From Oscillospiraceae bacterium (GTDB lineage: Bacteria; Bacillota; Clostridia; Oscillospirales; Oscillospiraceae): a DNA stretch of 64,000 bases. The translations under genes and the position numbers were made by a program. The notes under the pieces are model-generated. The model did not search any database and had not been told where the DNA came from. It saw nothing but the letters and a program-made list of their open reading frames with translations. The stretch lies in the NCBI GenBank assembly GCA_020025275.1, contig JAHHSI010000004.1, positions 1 through 64,000 of the forward strand. The letters run 5' to 3'. Every line of letters begins with the position of its first letter. Positions within the stretch are counted from its first letter, which is position 1. This document shows, in pieces, positions 17,021-26,753 of this stretch.

Positions 17021-18442
17021 GTGAAGCAGCGTCTGAAAATTCGCGGTCTGCGCAAGCGCTGGATGATGAACAGTGTGGGCCCTGTAGTGCTGATTTTAGC
17101 CCTGATCGCCGTATTTTGTTCCGTAGGGATCGGGAATCTCTACTACAACAGCGCCCTTGCCAGTCTGAAGGCCAAGGCGTCGGCCGGAGGAGACTATTTC
17201 AACACCTACAGCATGAAGAGCTATAACGAGTACTACCGCAACGCCAGTCTCTACGCTGCGACCTTCGACGATTCCGACCGGATCGAGCTGCAGTTTCTCA
17301 ACCCCTATGGACGGATCGAAATGTCCACCCGTGGATTGCTGGCCGGCACGGCACCCAATACACCGGAGGTGGAGCGGACGCTGCAGACCGGAGAGATCGA
17401 GGTGTTCCGTGGCCGGGATCCCCACACAGGGGAACAGATCCTCACGGCGTGTGCGCCGCTGCAGTTCAATGGGACCATTGTGGGTTTGATGCGCTATGTG
17501 ACATCGGCCCGGCAGCTGGCCCGTGAGGTTGCACTGGCGGTGTGGGCCATCGTGGGTGCCACGGCGGTGATCTGCGTGCTGCTGACCCTCTCCAGTCTGC
17601 TTTTCATCAACAGCGTGGTGGCTCCGGTGGCTGCGGTGACGGAGGCGGCCAAGAAGATTTCCAGCGGCAGCTACGGCGTCCAGATCCCCAACTACTACCA
17701 CGATGAGATGCAGGAACTGGTCAGCAACATCAATGATATGTCACTGAAAATCGGCCAGAGTGAAAAGATGCAGACCGAGTTCATCTCCTCGGTATCGCAC
17801 GAGCTGCGCACCCCGCTGACGGCCATCAATGGCTGGGGAGAAACGCTGCTGGAAGATGAGATGGACACCGAACAGCTGCGCCGGGGCGTGTCCATTATCG
17901 TCAAAGAGGCCCGGCGCCTGACCAACATGGTGGAGGAATTGCTGGAGTTTTCCAAGATGCAGGATGGCCGCTTCACCTTGCAGGTGGAGTCTATGGACCT
18001 GCAGGCGGAACTGGAAGATGCCGTATACACTTATCATCAGCTTTTTCAGCAAGATGGCATTACCTTGGAGTATGACGGAGAGGAGCTCTATACCGATCCC
18101 ATCATCGGCGACAGCGAGCGTATCAAGCAGGTACTGTGCAACCTGCTGGACAATGCCGCCAAGCACGGTGGCTCCGGCAAGAGGATCGTCGTCTCCATGC
18201 AGCGGGTGGAGGATGAGTACCACATCGTCATCCGGGACTTCGGACCGGGCATCCCCGAGGCGGAACTGCCGTTTATCAAGCAGAAGTTCTATAAGGGGTC
18301 GTCCAAGGCCCGTGGCAGCGGCATTGGTCTGGCGGTGTGCGATGAGATCGTGGAGCGCCACGGCGGAACGCTGACCATCGCCAATGCCGAGGGGGGCGGC
18401 ACGCAGGTGACCGTGGCCCTGCCCATCGAGGAACACGGATGA
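17021..18442 (+). CDS. Membrane sensor histidine kinase (HAMP, HisKA, HATPase)
   Basis: A 473-residue kinase partner of the upstream regulator. Layout: transmembrane helix 1 (about 20-41), extracellular sensor region (about 42-168), helix 2 (about 171-197), HAMP (about 198-250), phospho-acceptor H260 in SVSHELRTPL, and the ATPase domain with NLLDNAAKHGG (about 373), DFGPGIP and GSGIGLAV. The sensory region is of moderate size, like a CACHE/PAS-type fold. GTG start with GGAAAGGAG upstream. Lipoprotein, regulator and kinase form one operon. Confidence 0.92.
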   Translation: MKQRLKIRGLRKRWMMNSVGPVVLILALIAVFCSVGIGNLYYNSALASLKAKASAGGDYFNTYSMKSYNEYYRNASLYAATFDDSDRIELQFLNPYGRIEMSTRGLLAGTAPNTPEVERTLQTGEIEVFRGRDPHTGEQILTACAPLQFNGTIVGLMRYVTSARQLAREVALAVWAIVGATAVICVLLTLSSLLFINSVVAPVAAVTEAAKKISSGSYGVQIPNYYHDEMQELVSNINDMSLKIGQSEKMQTEFISSVSHELRTPLTAINGWGETLLEDEMDTEQLRRGVSIIVKEARRLTNMVEELLEFSKMQDGRFTLQVESMDLQAELEDAVYTYHQLFQQDGITLEYDGEELYTDPIIGDSERIKQVLCNLLDNAAKHGGSGKRIVVSMQRVEDEYHIVIRDFGPGIPEAELPFIKQKFYKGSSKARGSGIGLAVCDEIVERHGGTLTIANAEGGGTQVTVALPIEEHG

Positions 18443-18472
18443 TCCGAAAGATGGAAAATAATCGAACAAGCG

Positions 18473-18501
18473 TTGTATTTTTGGCGGCAGCGTGGTATGC
18501 T
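18473..18501 (+). promoter_or_regulatory. Possible promoter of the yqhQ-prmC unit
   Basis: TTGTAT (18473-18478), a 17-bp spacer and TATGCT (18496-18501) precede the DUF1385 gene. Match is moderate. Confidence 0.45.
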
Positions 18502-18527
18502 TTTACGTAGAAAGGATTCTTGTGTCT

Positions 18528-19487
18528 ATGGATAAAAAAGAACAGGGGGGCGCATTTCGTACCTCCATCGGCGGACAGGCGCTGATCGAGGGGATCCTCA
18601 TGCGAGGTCCGCAGCGGCAGGCCATTGTGGTCCGTACGGCCGATGGACTGGTGACCAAGGTGGAGGAGCTGCACCTCATCAAAGATAAATATCCCATTCT
18701 GGGCTGGCCATTCATCCGAGGTACAGTGAACTTTCTCAGTTCGATGGTCAACGGTGTCCGGGCCTTGATGTTCTCCGCCGATTATTTTCCGGAGGACGAG
18801 GCGGCCCAGCCGTCCCGTTTTGACCGCTGGCTGGAGAAGCACGTCTCCGCGGAGAAGCTGCAGAGCGTGCTGGTTTGGGTGGCCGTGATTGCCGCCGTGG
18901 GGATGTCTCTGGGGCTCTTTTTGCTGCTGCCTTCTCTGGTGGCGGGATTGGTGAGCCGGTGGATCGACAACGTGGCCCTCATCAACCTCATTGAGGGAGT
19001 GGTGAAGGTGATCATCTTCCTCTGCTATTTGATTTTCTGCTCCCGGCAAAAGGACATCCATCGTGTGTTCTGCTATCACGGTGCCGAGCATAAGACGATT
19101 TTCTGCTACGAGGCCGGACTGGAGCTGACGGTGGAGAATGTGCGGCCGCAGCCGCTGCACCATCCACGGTGTGGGACCAGCTTTCTTTTTGTGGTGATCG
19201 TGGTGTCCATTCTCTTCAGCAGTGTGGTCTTTTCCTTCGTGGACGGAGGCAACGCACTGGTGCGGATGCTGGTACATCTGCTGCTGCTGATCCCGGTGGT
19301 GGGTGTCACGTATGAGTTCAACCGCTATGTGGGTGGCCACGATAATTGGGCAACACGGCTGCTCTCCAAACCGGGGCTGTGGATGCAGAATTTTACCACC
19401 AACGAGCCTGATGACTCCATGATCGAGGTGGCTATCGAGGCGGTGAAATTGGTCCTGCCGGATCATCAGGGCGATGATATGTGGTGA
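18528..19487 (+). CDS. yqhQ: DUF1385 (YqhQ-like) membrane protein
   Basis: A 319-residue protein of the DUF1385/YqhQ family, biochemical function unknown. Characteristic motifs are SIGGQALIEGILMRGP near the N-terminus, FIRGTVNFLSSMVNG, FCYHGAEHKTIFCYEAG with the conserved His residues, PLHHPRCGTSF, and four or five membrane segments after residue 110. A GTG at 18522 is an alternative start closer to AAAGGA. The neighbour prmC is a frequent partner of this family in Firmicutes, which supports the assignment. Confidence 0.85.
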   Translation: MDKKEQGGAFRTSIGGQALIEGILMRGPQRQAIVVRTADGLVTKVEELHLIKDKYPILGWPFIRGTVNFLSSMVNGVRALMFSADYFPEDEAAQPSRFDRWLEKHVSAEKLQSVLVWVAVIAAVGMSLGLFLLLPSLVAGLVSRWIDNVALINLIEGVVKVIIFLCYLIFCSRQKDIHRVFCYHGAEHKTIFCYEAGLELTVENVRPQPLHHPRCGTSFLFVVIVVSILFSSVVFSFVDGGNALVRMLVHLLLLIPVVGVTYEFNRYVGGHDNWATRLLSKPGLWMQNFTTNEPDDSMIEVAIEAVKLVLPDHQGDDMW

Positions 19488-19530
19488 TAGTTTGCAATAT
19501 AACGACGAAAAATGACAACGGAGCGTAGTA

Positions 19531-20397
19531 ATGGCGATTACATATAACAATCTGTATATGGATGTGCGGCAGCGGCTGCGTGCTGCCGGGGTAGAGGCGT
19601 CCACGCTGGAGGCGCGGGAACTGGTGTGCTACGGCGTGGGCAAGACACGGCAGGAACTGGTCCGGGACGGGCAACTCTATGTTCCCCGTGAGGCCGAGGA
19701 GCAGGTGGATGCTCTGGTGCAGCGTCATCTGGCCGGCGAGCCGGTGGCGTACCTGATCGGAGAGTGGGAGTTTTACGGCTTGCCGCTGGATATCTCCGAG
19801 CACGTGCTGATCCCGCGGCCGGATACCGAGCTGCTGGCGGAGGAGGCCATCCGCTTTGTGCAAAAGCAAGGGGAGTGCCGGGTACTGGACCTGTGTGCCG
19901 GCAGCGGCTGCGTTGGCTTGGCCGTTGCAGCGCAGGCCCACAGCGCCCGTGTGGTGTTGGGGGAACTGTCGGAGGGAGCGCTGCGGATCTGCCGGCAGAA
20001 TATCCGGCGCAACGGCCTTGCCGGACAGGTGGTGTCCATGGCCATGGATGTCATGGCGGGGCCGCCTGCACGGCTGGGGGAATTTGACTGCGTGGTCTCG
20101 AATCCCCCCTACATTCCCCATGACGATATTGACGAGCTGGACGTGTCGGTAAAGAATTACGAGCCGCACATGGCACTGGACGGCGGTGAGGATGGGCTGG
20201 ATTTCTACCGGGCCATCTGCCGCGATTGGCGCAGTGTGATGCATCCCGGGACCCGGCTTCTGTTTGAGGTGGGTATCGGACAGGCCGACGATGTTTTGCG
20301 GATCATGCGCGCCGTAGGATTCGGAGACATCGAGATCCATGCCGATCCGGCAGGGATCCCCCGGGTGGTGACGGGGATCCTGTATGACCACATTTAA
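19531..20397 (+). CDS. prmC: Release factor glutamine N5-methyltransferase PrmC
   Basis: A 288-residue SAM-dependent methyltransferase that methylates the glutamine of the GGQ motif in peptide-chain release factors. The N-terminal helical domain includes ARELVCYGVGKTRQEL and the substrate-proximal VAYLIGEWEFYGL; the SAM-binding loop is LDLCAGSGCVGLA (about 114-126), and the catalytic NPPYI motif is near 190. RPDTELLAEEA also matches the family. Start ATG 19531 lies 43 bp after yqhQ. Length is normal. Confidence 0.93.
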   Translation: MAITYNNLYMDVRQRLRAAGVEASTLEARELVCYGVGKTRQELVRDGQLYVPREAEEQVDALVQRHLAGEPVAYLIGEWEFYGLPLDISEHVLIPRPDTELLAEEAIRFVQKQGECRVLDLCAGSGCVGLAVAAQAHSARVVLGELSEGALRICRQNIRRNGLAGQVVSMAMDVMAGPPARLGEFDCVVSNPPYIPHDDIDELDVSVKNYEPHMALDGGEDGLDFYRAICRDWRSVMHPGTRLLFEVGIGQADDVLRIMRAVGFGDIEIHADPAGIPRVVTGILYDHI

Positions 20398-20425
20398 CTG
20401 TCCGGGTATTGGGACAGTCCTTTTG
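20397..20425 (+). terminator. Weak terminator after prmC
   Basis: A 7-bp stem (actgtcc / ggacagt) with an 8-base loop and CCTTTT tail, directly at the prmC stop codon. Confidence 0.4.
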
Positions 20426-20490
20426 ATAAACTACAGGTAGAAAGAATGATTCGACCGGCTGTGCCGGCGTGGAATAAGGAGGAACATCCT

Positions 20491-21603
20491 ATGGCTTCAA
20501 AGAAAGAAACCGTGGCATCGGCAGCTCCGGTGGCCGCAGCAGATAAAAAGCGGGCGCTGGATACCGCCATGCAGCAGATCGAGAAAATGTACGGGAAAGG
20601 CTCCATCATGCGCTATGGCGAGGATGCGCAGATGAACGTGGAGGCGATCCCCACCGGCTCACTGGCGTTGGATCTGGCGCTGGGCATCGGCGGCGTGCCC
20701 CGTGGCCGCATCATTGAGATTTATGGACCGGAGTCCTCCGGTAAGACGACGCTGGCCCTTCATATTTTGGCGCAGGCCCAGAAGATGGGCGGCGAGGTGG
20801 CCTTTGTGGACGCCGAGCACGCACTGGATCCCACCTATGCCCGTGCCTTGGGCGTGCGGATTGAGGATCTGCTGATTTCGCAGCCGGACACCGGCGAGCA
20901 GGCACTGGAGATCACGGAGGCACTGGTGCGCAGCGGCGCTCTGGACGTGGTGGTCGTGGACTCGGTGGCGGCTCTGGTGCCCCGGGCGGAGATCGAGGGC
21001 GAGATGGGCGACAGCTTTGTGGGCCTCCACGCCCGTCTGATGAGTCAGGCGCTGCGGAAGCTGACCGGTATCATCAACAAAACCAACTGCATCGTGATCT
21101 TCATCAACCAGCTGCGTGAAAAGGTGGGCGTGATGTATGGCAATCCGGAGGTGACCACGGGCGGCCGTGCGCTGAAGTTCTATTCCAGTGTCCGTATTGA
21201 CGTGCGGCGGATCGAGGCGCTGAAGAATGGCGGCGAGATCATCGGTAACCGCACCCGGGCCAAGGTAGTGAAAAACAAGGTGGCGCCGCCTTTCCGTGAG
21301 GCGGAGTTCGACATCATGTATGGCGAGGGAATTTCCCGTCTGGGCGAGCTGCTGGATCTGGGGGTCAAGCTGGATGTGATCCAGAAGAGCGGTTCTTGGT
21401 TCAGTATGGGTGAAGTGCGTTTGGGCCAGGGCCGTGACGCAGCCAAGCAGTACTTCCGCGATCATCCGGACGACGCTGATCGGGTGGAGGCCGCCATCCG
21501 CAAGGACTTCCATAAGCTCATGAGCAATCAATCCCGGATTGCTGCCAAGGCAGCTGGCCGTGCTGTGGATGTTTCTGCCGACGATTTTGACGATGCGGAT
21601 TGA
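20491..21603 (+). CDS. recA: RecA recombinase
   Basis: A 370-residue homologous-recombination ATPase that also triggers LexA self-cleavage. Walker A is GPESSGKTT (79-87); [11 protein letters not shown] is Walker [16 protein letters not shown] and [22 protein letters not shown] (loop L1/L2 region) are diagnostic. The start at 20491 is fixed by AAGGAGG eight bases before it and by the family N-terminus. No LexA box of the Gram-positive GAAC-N4-GTTC form was seen upstream. The 3' end overlaps recX by 11 bp. Confidence 0.97.
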   Translation: MASKKETVASAAPVAAADKKRALDTAMQQIEKMYGKGSIMRYGEDAQMNVEAIPTGSLALDLALGIGGVPRGRIIEIYGPESSGKTTLALHILAQAQKMGGEVAFVDAEHALDPTYARALGVRIEDLLISQPDTGEQALEITEALVRSGALDVVVVDSVAALVPRAEIEGEMGDSFVGLHARLMSQALRKLTGIINKTNCIVIFINQLREKVGVMYGNPEVTTGGRALKFYSSVRIDVRRIEALKNGGEIIGNRTRAKVVKNKVAPPFREAEFDIMYGEGISRLGELLDLGVKLDVIQKSGSWFSMGEVRLGQGRDAAKQYFRDHPDDADRVEAAIRKDFHKLMSNQSRIAAKAAGRAVDVSADDFDDAD

Positions 21604-22219
21604 GAAAATAGAGAATTCCAAGCATAAGCAGGAGCGGATCCTGGTGTATCTGGAGGGCGGAGAGCTCTTGCGGATCACCGGGGAAGCGCTCCTGCGCTTT
21701 GGCTTGCAGACAGGTATGGACTTACCTGAGGCAACTGTGGTAGAATTAAGAGACATCTCCCGCCAGTATCAGCTGCGCTCTCGTGGCGCCCAGCTGGCGT
21801 CATCCCGGATGCTCTCGCGCAAAGAGCTGACGGACCGGCTGCAGCGGCGCGGTGCTACGGACGTCGAGGCGGCGGATACGGTGGACTGGCTGGAAGAGCT
21901 GGGGGCCGTGAATGATGAGGCCTATGCTGCGGTGATCGTGCGCCACTATGGACAGGGCGGTTACGGCGTGCTGCGTGTGCGGCAGGAATTGCAGCGCCGT
22001 GGCATACAGCGGTCGCTGTGGGAGGAGGCACTCTGCCAGCTGCCGCCGGCAGAAGAGGCAATTGAGCAGGTGCTGCGCAGCCGGCTGAAGGGGCGTATGC
22101 CCGATCGGGACGAAGGCCGGAAGCTGGCGGCGATGCTGCAGCGGCGAGGCTTTGTCTGGCAGGAGATCCGCCCCGTGCTGGAGCGTTTTCTCGACGGCGA
22201 AGAGTTCCTTGAGGATTGA
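21593..22219 (+). CDS. recX: RecX regulatory protein
   Basis: A 208-residue protein that modulates RecA filament growth. RecX-type three-helix repeats are visible: [14 protein letters not shown]...[11 protein letters not shown], then [16 protein letters not shown], and [20 protein letters not shown]. The ATG at 21593 lies within the last codons of recA, so it is likely translated by coupling; no strong ribosome site was seen. The recA-recX arrangement is widespread and supports the assignment. Confidence 0.88.
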   Translation: MRIEKIENSKHKQERILVYLEGGELLRITGEALLRFGLQTGMDLPEATVVELRDISRQYQLRSRGAQLASSRMLSRKELTDRLQRRGATDVEAADTVDWLEELGAVNDEAYAAVIVRHYGQGGYGVLRVRQELQRRGIQRSLWEEALCQLPPAEEAIEQVLRSRLKGRMPDRDEGRKLAAMLQRRGFVWQEIRPVLERFLDGEEFLED

Positions 22220-22242
22220 AAAAAGATTGTGAGGATATACGT

Positions 22243-23571
22243 GTGAAAGTTTCTTTTATTTCTCTTGGCTGTGCCAAGAATACGGTGAATGCCGAGCAGA
22301 TGATGGCGCTGTGCCGTGATGCGGGGATGGAGCTGCTGGCGCAGCCCCAGGGCGCCGATGTGGTGGTCATCAACACCTGCGGCTTCATTGACAGTGCCAA
22401 GACCGAAGCCATCGACAATATTTTGGAGGTGGCGGAGTTGAAGAAGGCAGGACAGGTGGGCAAGATTTTGGTCACCGGCTGTCTGAGTCAGCGCTACAAA
22501 GAGGAGATCATGGAGGAGATGCCGGAAGTCGATGGCATCATGGGCACTGGCAGCTACAGCGAGATCGTCCCGGCCATTGAGGAGCTGCAGCAGGGCAAAA
22601 AGCCCCGCCGCTTTGCCAGTATCCACGGACCGGTGGAGGAACTGGACCGCGTGCTGACGACGCCGGATTACTACGCCTTTTTGCGTATTGCGGAGGGGTG
22701 CAGCAACTGCTGCGCTTTCTGCGTGATTCCCTCTCTGCGTGGCAAATACCGCAGCCGGAAGATGGAGAATATTCTGGAGGAGGCCCGCGCTCTGGCGGCG
22801 AAGGGTGTCAAGGAGATCATCGTCATTGCGCAGGACATTACCCGCTATGGCATGGATCTCTACGGCGAGAAAAAGCTGAGCGAGCTGCTGCGGGAGCTAT
22901 GTAAGCTGGATTTCCACTGGATTCGGCTCCATTACCTCTATCCGGAGGCCATCGATGATGCACTGATCGATACCATTGCACAGGAGCCCAAGATCCTGAA
23001 GTATCTGGATCTGCCCATTCAGCACTGCAACGACCAGCTGCTGCGGGCCATGAATCGCCGCAATACCAAGGCAGAGCTGCTGGAGCTCTTTGCGAAGCTG
23101 CGCAGCCGCATTCCCCATCTGGTGCTGCGCACCAGTCTCATCACGGGTCTTCCCTACGAGGACGAAGCCGCATTTGAGGAGCTGTGTGAATTTTTGCAGG
23201 AGGTACGCATCGAACGTGCCGGCGTGTTCCCCTATTCTCCGGAGGAGGGAACGGCGGCGGAGAAGATGGACAACCGTGTGGATACGGCAGAGGCCGAACG
23301 CCGCGCTGAATTGGTGGTGGATGTCCAGTCCCGCATTATGGATGATTTCAACGAGAGCCGCATGGGCGATGTGACCGAGGTGCTGTGCGAGGGCTGGGAC
23401 AGCCAGTCCATGAGCTATGTGGGCCGCAGCTGGGCGGAGTCTCCCGACATTGACGGGCACATCTACTTTACCGCCGAGCGGACGGTGAACGAGGGAGAGT
23501 TTGTGCCGGTGCGCATCACCGGCAGTATGGACGGCGAACTGACCGGAGAACTTTGGGAGGAAGAAGTATGA
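22243..23571 (+). CDS. rimO: Ribosomal protein S12 methylthiotransferase RimO
   Basis: A 442-residue radical-SAM enzyme that adds a methylthio group to an Asp of ribosomal protein S12. The N-terminal MTTase domain has SLGCAKN, INTCGF and TGCLSQRY cysteines for one cluster; the radical-SAM motif CSNCCAFC (about 152-159) binds the second; a TRAM domain closes the protein. GTG start at 22243 chosen because GAGGAT lies seven bases upstream and the product begins [13 protein letters not shown] like its relatives. The stop overlaps pgsA (ATGA). Confidence 0.93.
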   Translation: MKVSFISLGCAKNTVNAEQMMALCRDAGMELLAQPQGADVVVINTCGFIDSAKTEAIDNILEVAELKKAGQVGKILVTGCLSQRYKEEIMEEMPEVDGIMGTGSYSEIVPAIEELQQGKKPRRFASIHGPVEELDRVLTTPDYYAFLRIAEGCSNCCAFCVIPSLRGKYRSRKMENILEEARALAAKGVKEIIVIAQDITRYGMDLYGEKKLSELLRELCKLDFHWIRLHYLYPEAIDDALIDTIAQEPKILKYLDLPIQHCNDQLLRAMNRRNTKAELLELFAKLRSRIPHLVLRTSLITGLPYEDEAAFEELCEFLQEVRIERAGVFPYSPEEGTAAEKMDNRVDTAEAERRAELVVDVQSRIMDDFNESRMGDVTEVLCEGWDSQSMSYVGRSWAESPDIDGHIYFTAERTVNEGEFVPVRITGSMDGELTGELWEEEV

Positions 23572-24092
23572 ATACGGCCAATAAACTGACGATTCTGCGG
23601 GTGCTGATGATCCCGCTGTTCCTGATTGTCCTCTACTGGGGCTTCCCCGGCAGCGGCTATTGGGCACTGGGCATCTATGTAGTGGCGTGCCTGACGGACC
23701 TGCTGGACGGCTATATTGCCCGCCACTACAATCAGGTCTCTGATTTCGGCAAATTTATGGACCCGCTGGCGGACAAGTGTCTGGTGATGGCGGCGCTGTG
23801 CTGGTTTGTGGAGCAGGGCGACATGGCCGCATGGGTGCTGGCCACGGTGCTGCTGCGGGAGTTTGCCGTCTCCGGAATGCGAATGGTAGCGGTGGAAAAA
23901 GGGCGTGTGATTGCAGCCGGCTGGTCCGGCAAGGTCAAGACCGCCAGCACCATGGTGTGCATCTGCCTGATGCTCTTCGGCATTCCCGGCTGGCTGAATC
24001 TGGTGTGCCAGGGCGTGATCCTGGTGACCACGGTCTACTCCGGGGCAGAGTACTTTGCCAAGAATCTGGATGTTTTCAAGGATCCTCAATAA
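23568..24092 (+). CDS. pgsA: CDP-diacylglycerol-glycerol-3-phosphate 3-phosphatidyltransferase PgsA
   Basis: A 174-residue membrane enzyme that makes phosphatidylglycerol phosphate, the committed step to phosphatidylglycerol. The CDP-alcohol phosphatidyltransferase signature is complete: DLLDGYIAR followed by [10 protein letters not shown] (about 48-71). Around five membrane helices are visible. Phosphatidylglycerol is also the donor for lipoprotein modification. Start overlaps the rimO stop; GGGAGGAAG is upstream. rimO-pgsA is a usual clostridial neighbour pair. Confidence 0.92.
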   Translation: MNTANKLTILRVLMIPLFLIVLYWGFPGSGYWALGIYVVACLTDLLDGYIARHYNQVSDFGKFMDPLADKCLVMAALCWFVEQGDMAAWVLATVLLREFAVSGMRMVAVEKGRVIAAGWSGKVKTASTMVCICLMLFGIPGWLNLVCQGVILVTTVYSGAEYFAKNLDVFKDPQ

Positions 24093-24163
24093 AAGCGGGG
24101 CAGGAGCTGATCGCTCCTGCCTCTGTCACATTCCGGCCGCCGTGTGAAAATATGGCTGCCGGC

Positions 24164-24192
24164 TTGACAGACAAGAAAATTCTTGCTATCAT
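24164..24192 (+). promoter_or_regulatory. Promoter of the cysS T-box transcript
   Basis: TTGACA (24164-24169), 17-bp spacer, TATCAT (24187-24192): near-consensus vegetative promoter. Confidence 0.85.
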
Positions 24193-24198
24193 GATAGC

Positions 24199-24437
24199 AA
24201 AGCGAATAGCGTGTTGATCGGAAAGAGTACGCACCAACACCAGGCACAGAGAGGGTCTGTCACCGGCTGTAAGCAGACCTGTCAGGGAGGAGCGGAAAGT
24301 GCGTCCGGGAGCGCGGGGGATCTGGAAGCCCTCCGCATGGCCTGCGTTATGGCCGATACCACGAGTGATAAACGAGAGTGGAACCGCGATTTTGTCTCTG
24401 TCGCCTCTCATGCCTTTGGGCATGGGAGGCGTTTTTT
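24199..24437 (+). promoter_or_regulatory. T-box leader controlling cysS (cysteine-tRNA sensor)
   Basis: The transcript from the promoter at 24164 carries a T-box leader that senses uncharged tRNA-Cys. The conserved T-box core AGAGTGGAACCGCG is at 24375-24388. A terminator follows: 13-bp stem (24402-24414 with 24419-24431, one G-U) and six T residues to 24437. Stem I contains AGTA (24226-24229) on the 5' side and GAAAGTGC on the 3' side; I read TGC at 24300-24302 as the specifier codon (Cys), which matches the downstream gene. The specifier position is inferred from the surrounding loop motifs, not from a computed fold. Confidence 0.9.
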
Positions 24438-24475
24438 ATGCAGCAAAAAGCAATGACGATAAAGGAGAAAAGACC

Positions 24476-25930
24476 ATGTATCTCTACAACTCTGCAACCC
24501 GTAAAAAGTCGGAATTTGTTCCCAATCATCCGGACATTGTGAAGATGTACACCTGCGGCCCTACGGTGTACCACTTTGCCCACATCGGCAACCTGCGCTC
24601 CTACATCATGGAGGACGTGCTGGAGAAGTATCTGCGCTTCGTGGGCTATAACGTCAAGCGTGTCATGAACATCACCGACGTGGGCCATCTGACCTCCGAT
24701 GCCGATGAGGGCGAGGATAAGATGCTCAAGGGCGCCCGCCGTGAACATAAAACGGTGCTGGAGATTGCCCAGTTCTACACCGATGCCTTCTTTGAGGATT
24801 GCCGCAAGCTGAACATCAAGCGCCCTGACGTGGTGGAGCCGGCCACGCACTGCATCGATGAGTATATCAAGATCATCTCCCGGCTGATGGATACCGGGTA
24901 CGCCTATGAGGCCGGCGGCAACGTGTATTTCGATACCTCCAAGCTGGAGCGCTACTATGTGTTCAACGAGCACAAGGAGGAGGATCTGGCCGTTGGCGTC
25001 CGCGAGGGTGTGGAGGAGGATCCCAATAAGCGCAACAAGAACGACTTTGTTCTGTGGTTTACCAAGTCCAAGTTTGAGGATCAGGCGCTGAAATGGGACT
25101 CCCCTTGGGGCGTGGGCTATCCCGGCTGGCACATTGAGTGCTCCGGTATCTCCATGAAGCATCTGGGCGAGGATCTGGATATTCACTGCGGCGGCATCGA
25201 TAATGCCTTCCCGCATCACACCAATGAGATCGCCCAGTCCGAAAGCTATCTGGGCCACAAGTGGTGCAATTGGTGGGTCCATGTGCTGCACCTGAACACC
25301 AATGACGGTAAGATGTCCAAGTCCAAGGGCGAGTTCCTGACTGTCTCCCTGCTGGAGGAGAAGGGCTACGATCCGCTGGCCTATCGTTTCTTCTGCCTGC
25401 AGAGCCATTACCGCAAGAGCTTGGTGTTTACTTGGGAGAATCTGGACAATGCGGTGGTGGCATATCAGAAGCTGATTGCCAAGATCGCTGCGCTGAAGCC
25501 CGGTGATACGGCTGTGGATCCGACAGCCTTTGAGGAGTATAAGGCGAAGTTCATGAAGGGCATGGACAACGACCTGAATACCTCCATGGGCATTACTGCA
25601 CTCTACGATGTTCTGAAGGCAAAGACCGACGATGTGACCAAGCTGGCCCTGATCGACAGTTTTGATACGGTGCTGGGGCTGGATCTTCTGAAGAAGGCCG
25701 AGGAACTGCGGGCCAAGCAGGCGGCACAGGCCGCCGCCCCTTCCGCCGGGTTTACGGTCATCTCCGAGGACGGTGAGGAGAATGCCGAGGTGGAGGCACT
25801 GATCCGTGCCCGTGCTGATGCCAAGAAGGCCAAGAACTTCGCTGAGGCAGACCGCATCCGCGACGAGCTGAAGGCGCAGGGGATCGAGATCATCGATGTG
25901 GCCGGCGGCGCCAAGTGGAAGCGTTCCTGA
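24476..25930 (+). CDS. cysS: Cysteinyl-tRNA synthetase
   Basis: A 484-residue class I synthetase that charges tRNA-Cys. TCGPTVYHFAHIGNLRSY holds the zinc-ligand Cys27 and the HIGH-like HIGN; WHIECSGISMKHLG carries further zinc ligands; KMSKSKGEF (about 279) is the KMSKS loop. The C-terminal DALR-like helical region and a short tail with ARADAKKAKNFAEADRIRDEL are normal for the family. ATG 24476 follows AAAGGAG. A longer upstream frame exists but lies inside the T-box leader. Confidence 0.97.
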   Translation: MYLYNSATRKKSEFVPNHPDIVKMYTCGPTVYHFAHIGNLRSYIMEDVLEKYLRFVGYNVKRVMNITDVGHLTSDADEGEDKMLKGARREHKTVLEIAQFYTDAFFEDCRKLNIKRPDVVEPATHCIDEYIKIISRLMDTGYAYEAGGNVYFDTSKLERYYVFNEHKEEDLAVGVREGVEEDPNKRNKNDFVLWFTKSKFEDQALKWDSPWGVGYPGWHIECSGISMKHLGEDLDIHCGGIDNAFPHHTNEIAQSESYLGHKWCNWWVHVLHLNTNDGKMSKSKGEFLTVSLLEEKGYDPLAYRFFCLQSHYRKSLVFTWENLDNAVVAYQKLIAKIAALKPGDTAVDPTAFEEYKAKFMKGMDNDLNTSMGITALYDVLKAKTDDVTKLALIDSFDTVLGLDLLKKAEELRAKQAAQAAAPSAGFTVISEDGEENAEVEALIRARADAKKAKNFAEADRIRDELKAQGIEIIDVAGGAKWKRS

Positions 25931-25952
25931 GTGACAGGTGGTCATTACGAAA

Positions 25953-25983
25953 GGGAGAACAGGAAACTGTTCTCCCTTTTTTT
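25953..25983 (+). terminator. Terminator after cysS
   Basis: 10-bp perfect stem (gggagaacag / ctgttctccc), GAAA tetraloop and seven T residues. Confidence 0.9.
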
Positions 25984-26004
25984 GATTAAATGCAGGGAGC
26001 ACTC

Positions 26005-26033
26005 TTGACACAGGGAGGTAAAAACTATACGAT
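26005..26033 (+). promoter_or_regulatory. Promoter of the XRE-cupin regulator
   Basis: TTGACA (26005-26010), 17-bp spacer, TACGAT (26028-26033). It supports a gene start downstream of about 26040. Confidence 0.6.
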
Positions 26034-26073
26034 AAAGAAGAAAAGAAACAATATAGTGGAGGAAAGTGCAAGC

Positions 26074-26634
26074 GTGGAGATTCGTCAGGCGGTGGCTTAT
26101 AACATCCACCGAATCCGAAAAGGACAAAAATTGAGTATTGAGCGGACAGCAGAGTTGACGGGCGTGTCCAAAAGTATGCTGGGACAGATTGAGCGTGGTG
26201 CCGTGAATCCCACAATTACGGTTCTTGCTAAAATCGCCGATGGACTTCATGTGCCGTTGGAACAGCTGATCGCCCATCGGACAGAAGATCCTGTGATGCT
26301 CTACCGAGGCGTAGATTCCATGGGAGAGCGCTTGGATGGCGGCAAGGTCATCTGCTACGACTTGTTTCCCTATGTACAGGACAGTGGAAGTGAGAGCCGC
26401 TATATGAGCATTTTTCTCACCGGAGTTTATCAGGCGCAGGACCAGATCCCGCACTCACGGGTCTATATTACCGTGCTTTCCGGGACGGTAGAGATTTGCT
26501 GCGGAGAGGAAAAGTTTACATTGGAAAATCGGGATAGCCTAACCTTTCCCGGATATCTGCCGCACCGCTATACCAATGTGTGCAATGCCACGGTTCGCCT
26601 GATTGAACGGATCCAGTACAAAAAAGAGCAATAA
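26074..26634 (+). CDS. XRE-family transcriptional regulator with C-terminal cupin domain
   Basis: A 186-residue regulator: helix-turn-helix at about 7-60 (AYNIHRIRKGQKLSIERTAELTGVS, SKSMLGQIERGAVNPTI) and a cupin sensor at about 100-180 (HSRVYITVLSGTVEI, FPGYLPHRYTN). GTG 26074 preferred: GGAGGAAAG lies eight bases upstream and the promoter at 26005-26033 rules out the longer frame from 25990. Such HTH-cupin proteins usually sense a small metabolite. It is a single-gene unit between two terminators, so its target is not indicated. Confidence 0.85.
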   Translation: MEIRQAVAYNIHRIRKGQKLSIERTAELTGVSKSMLGQIERGAVNPTITVLAKIADGLHVPLEQLIAHRTEDPVMLYRGVDSMGERLDGGKVICYDLFPYVQDSGSESRYMSIFLTGVYQAQDQIPHSRVYITVLSGTVEICCGEEKFTLENRDSLTFPGYLPHRYTNVCNATVRLIERIQYKKEQ

Positions 26635-26635
26635 A

Positions 26636-26667
26636 AAATTCCTGTACCTTGGTACAGGAATTTTTTT
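26636..26667 (+). terminator. Terminator after the XRE-cupin gene
   Basis: 12-bp stem (aattcctgtacc / ggtacaggaatt) with a 2-base loop core and seven T residues, starting right at the stop codon. Confidence 0.88.
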
Positions 26668-26753
26668 CGGAGCGAGGTGTTGAGATCGGCCATCTGTCTG
26701 CGTCAGGAACTATCTTCCACCGGGGTGCAGAACAGAGAAACAGGAAAAGTGTC

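Noticed and set aside
20426..20490. LexA (SOS) box before recA
   Set aside because: No GAAC-N4-GTTC or similar palindrome could be found in the short upstream region.
22216..22242. Upstream TTG start for rimO
   Set aside because: Family members start at [10 protein letters not shown]; the GTG at 22243 has the better ribosome site.
24347..26215. A 622-codon minus-strand frame opposite cysS
   Set aside because: Antisense shadow of a GC-rich synthetase gene; no motif and it crosses terminators and the T-box.
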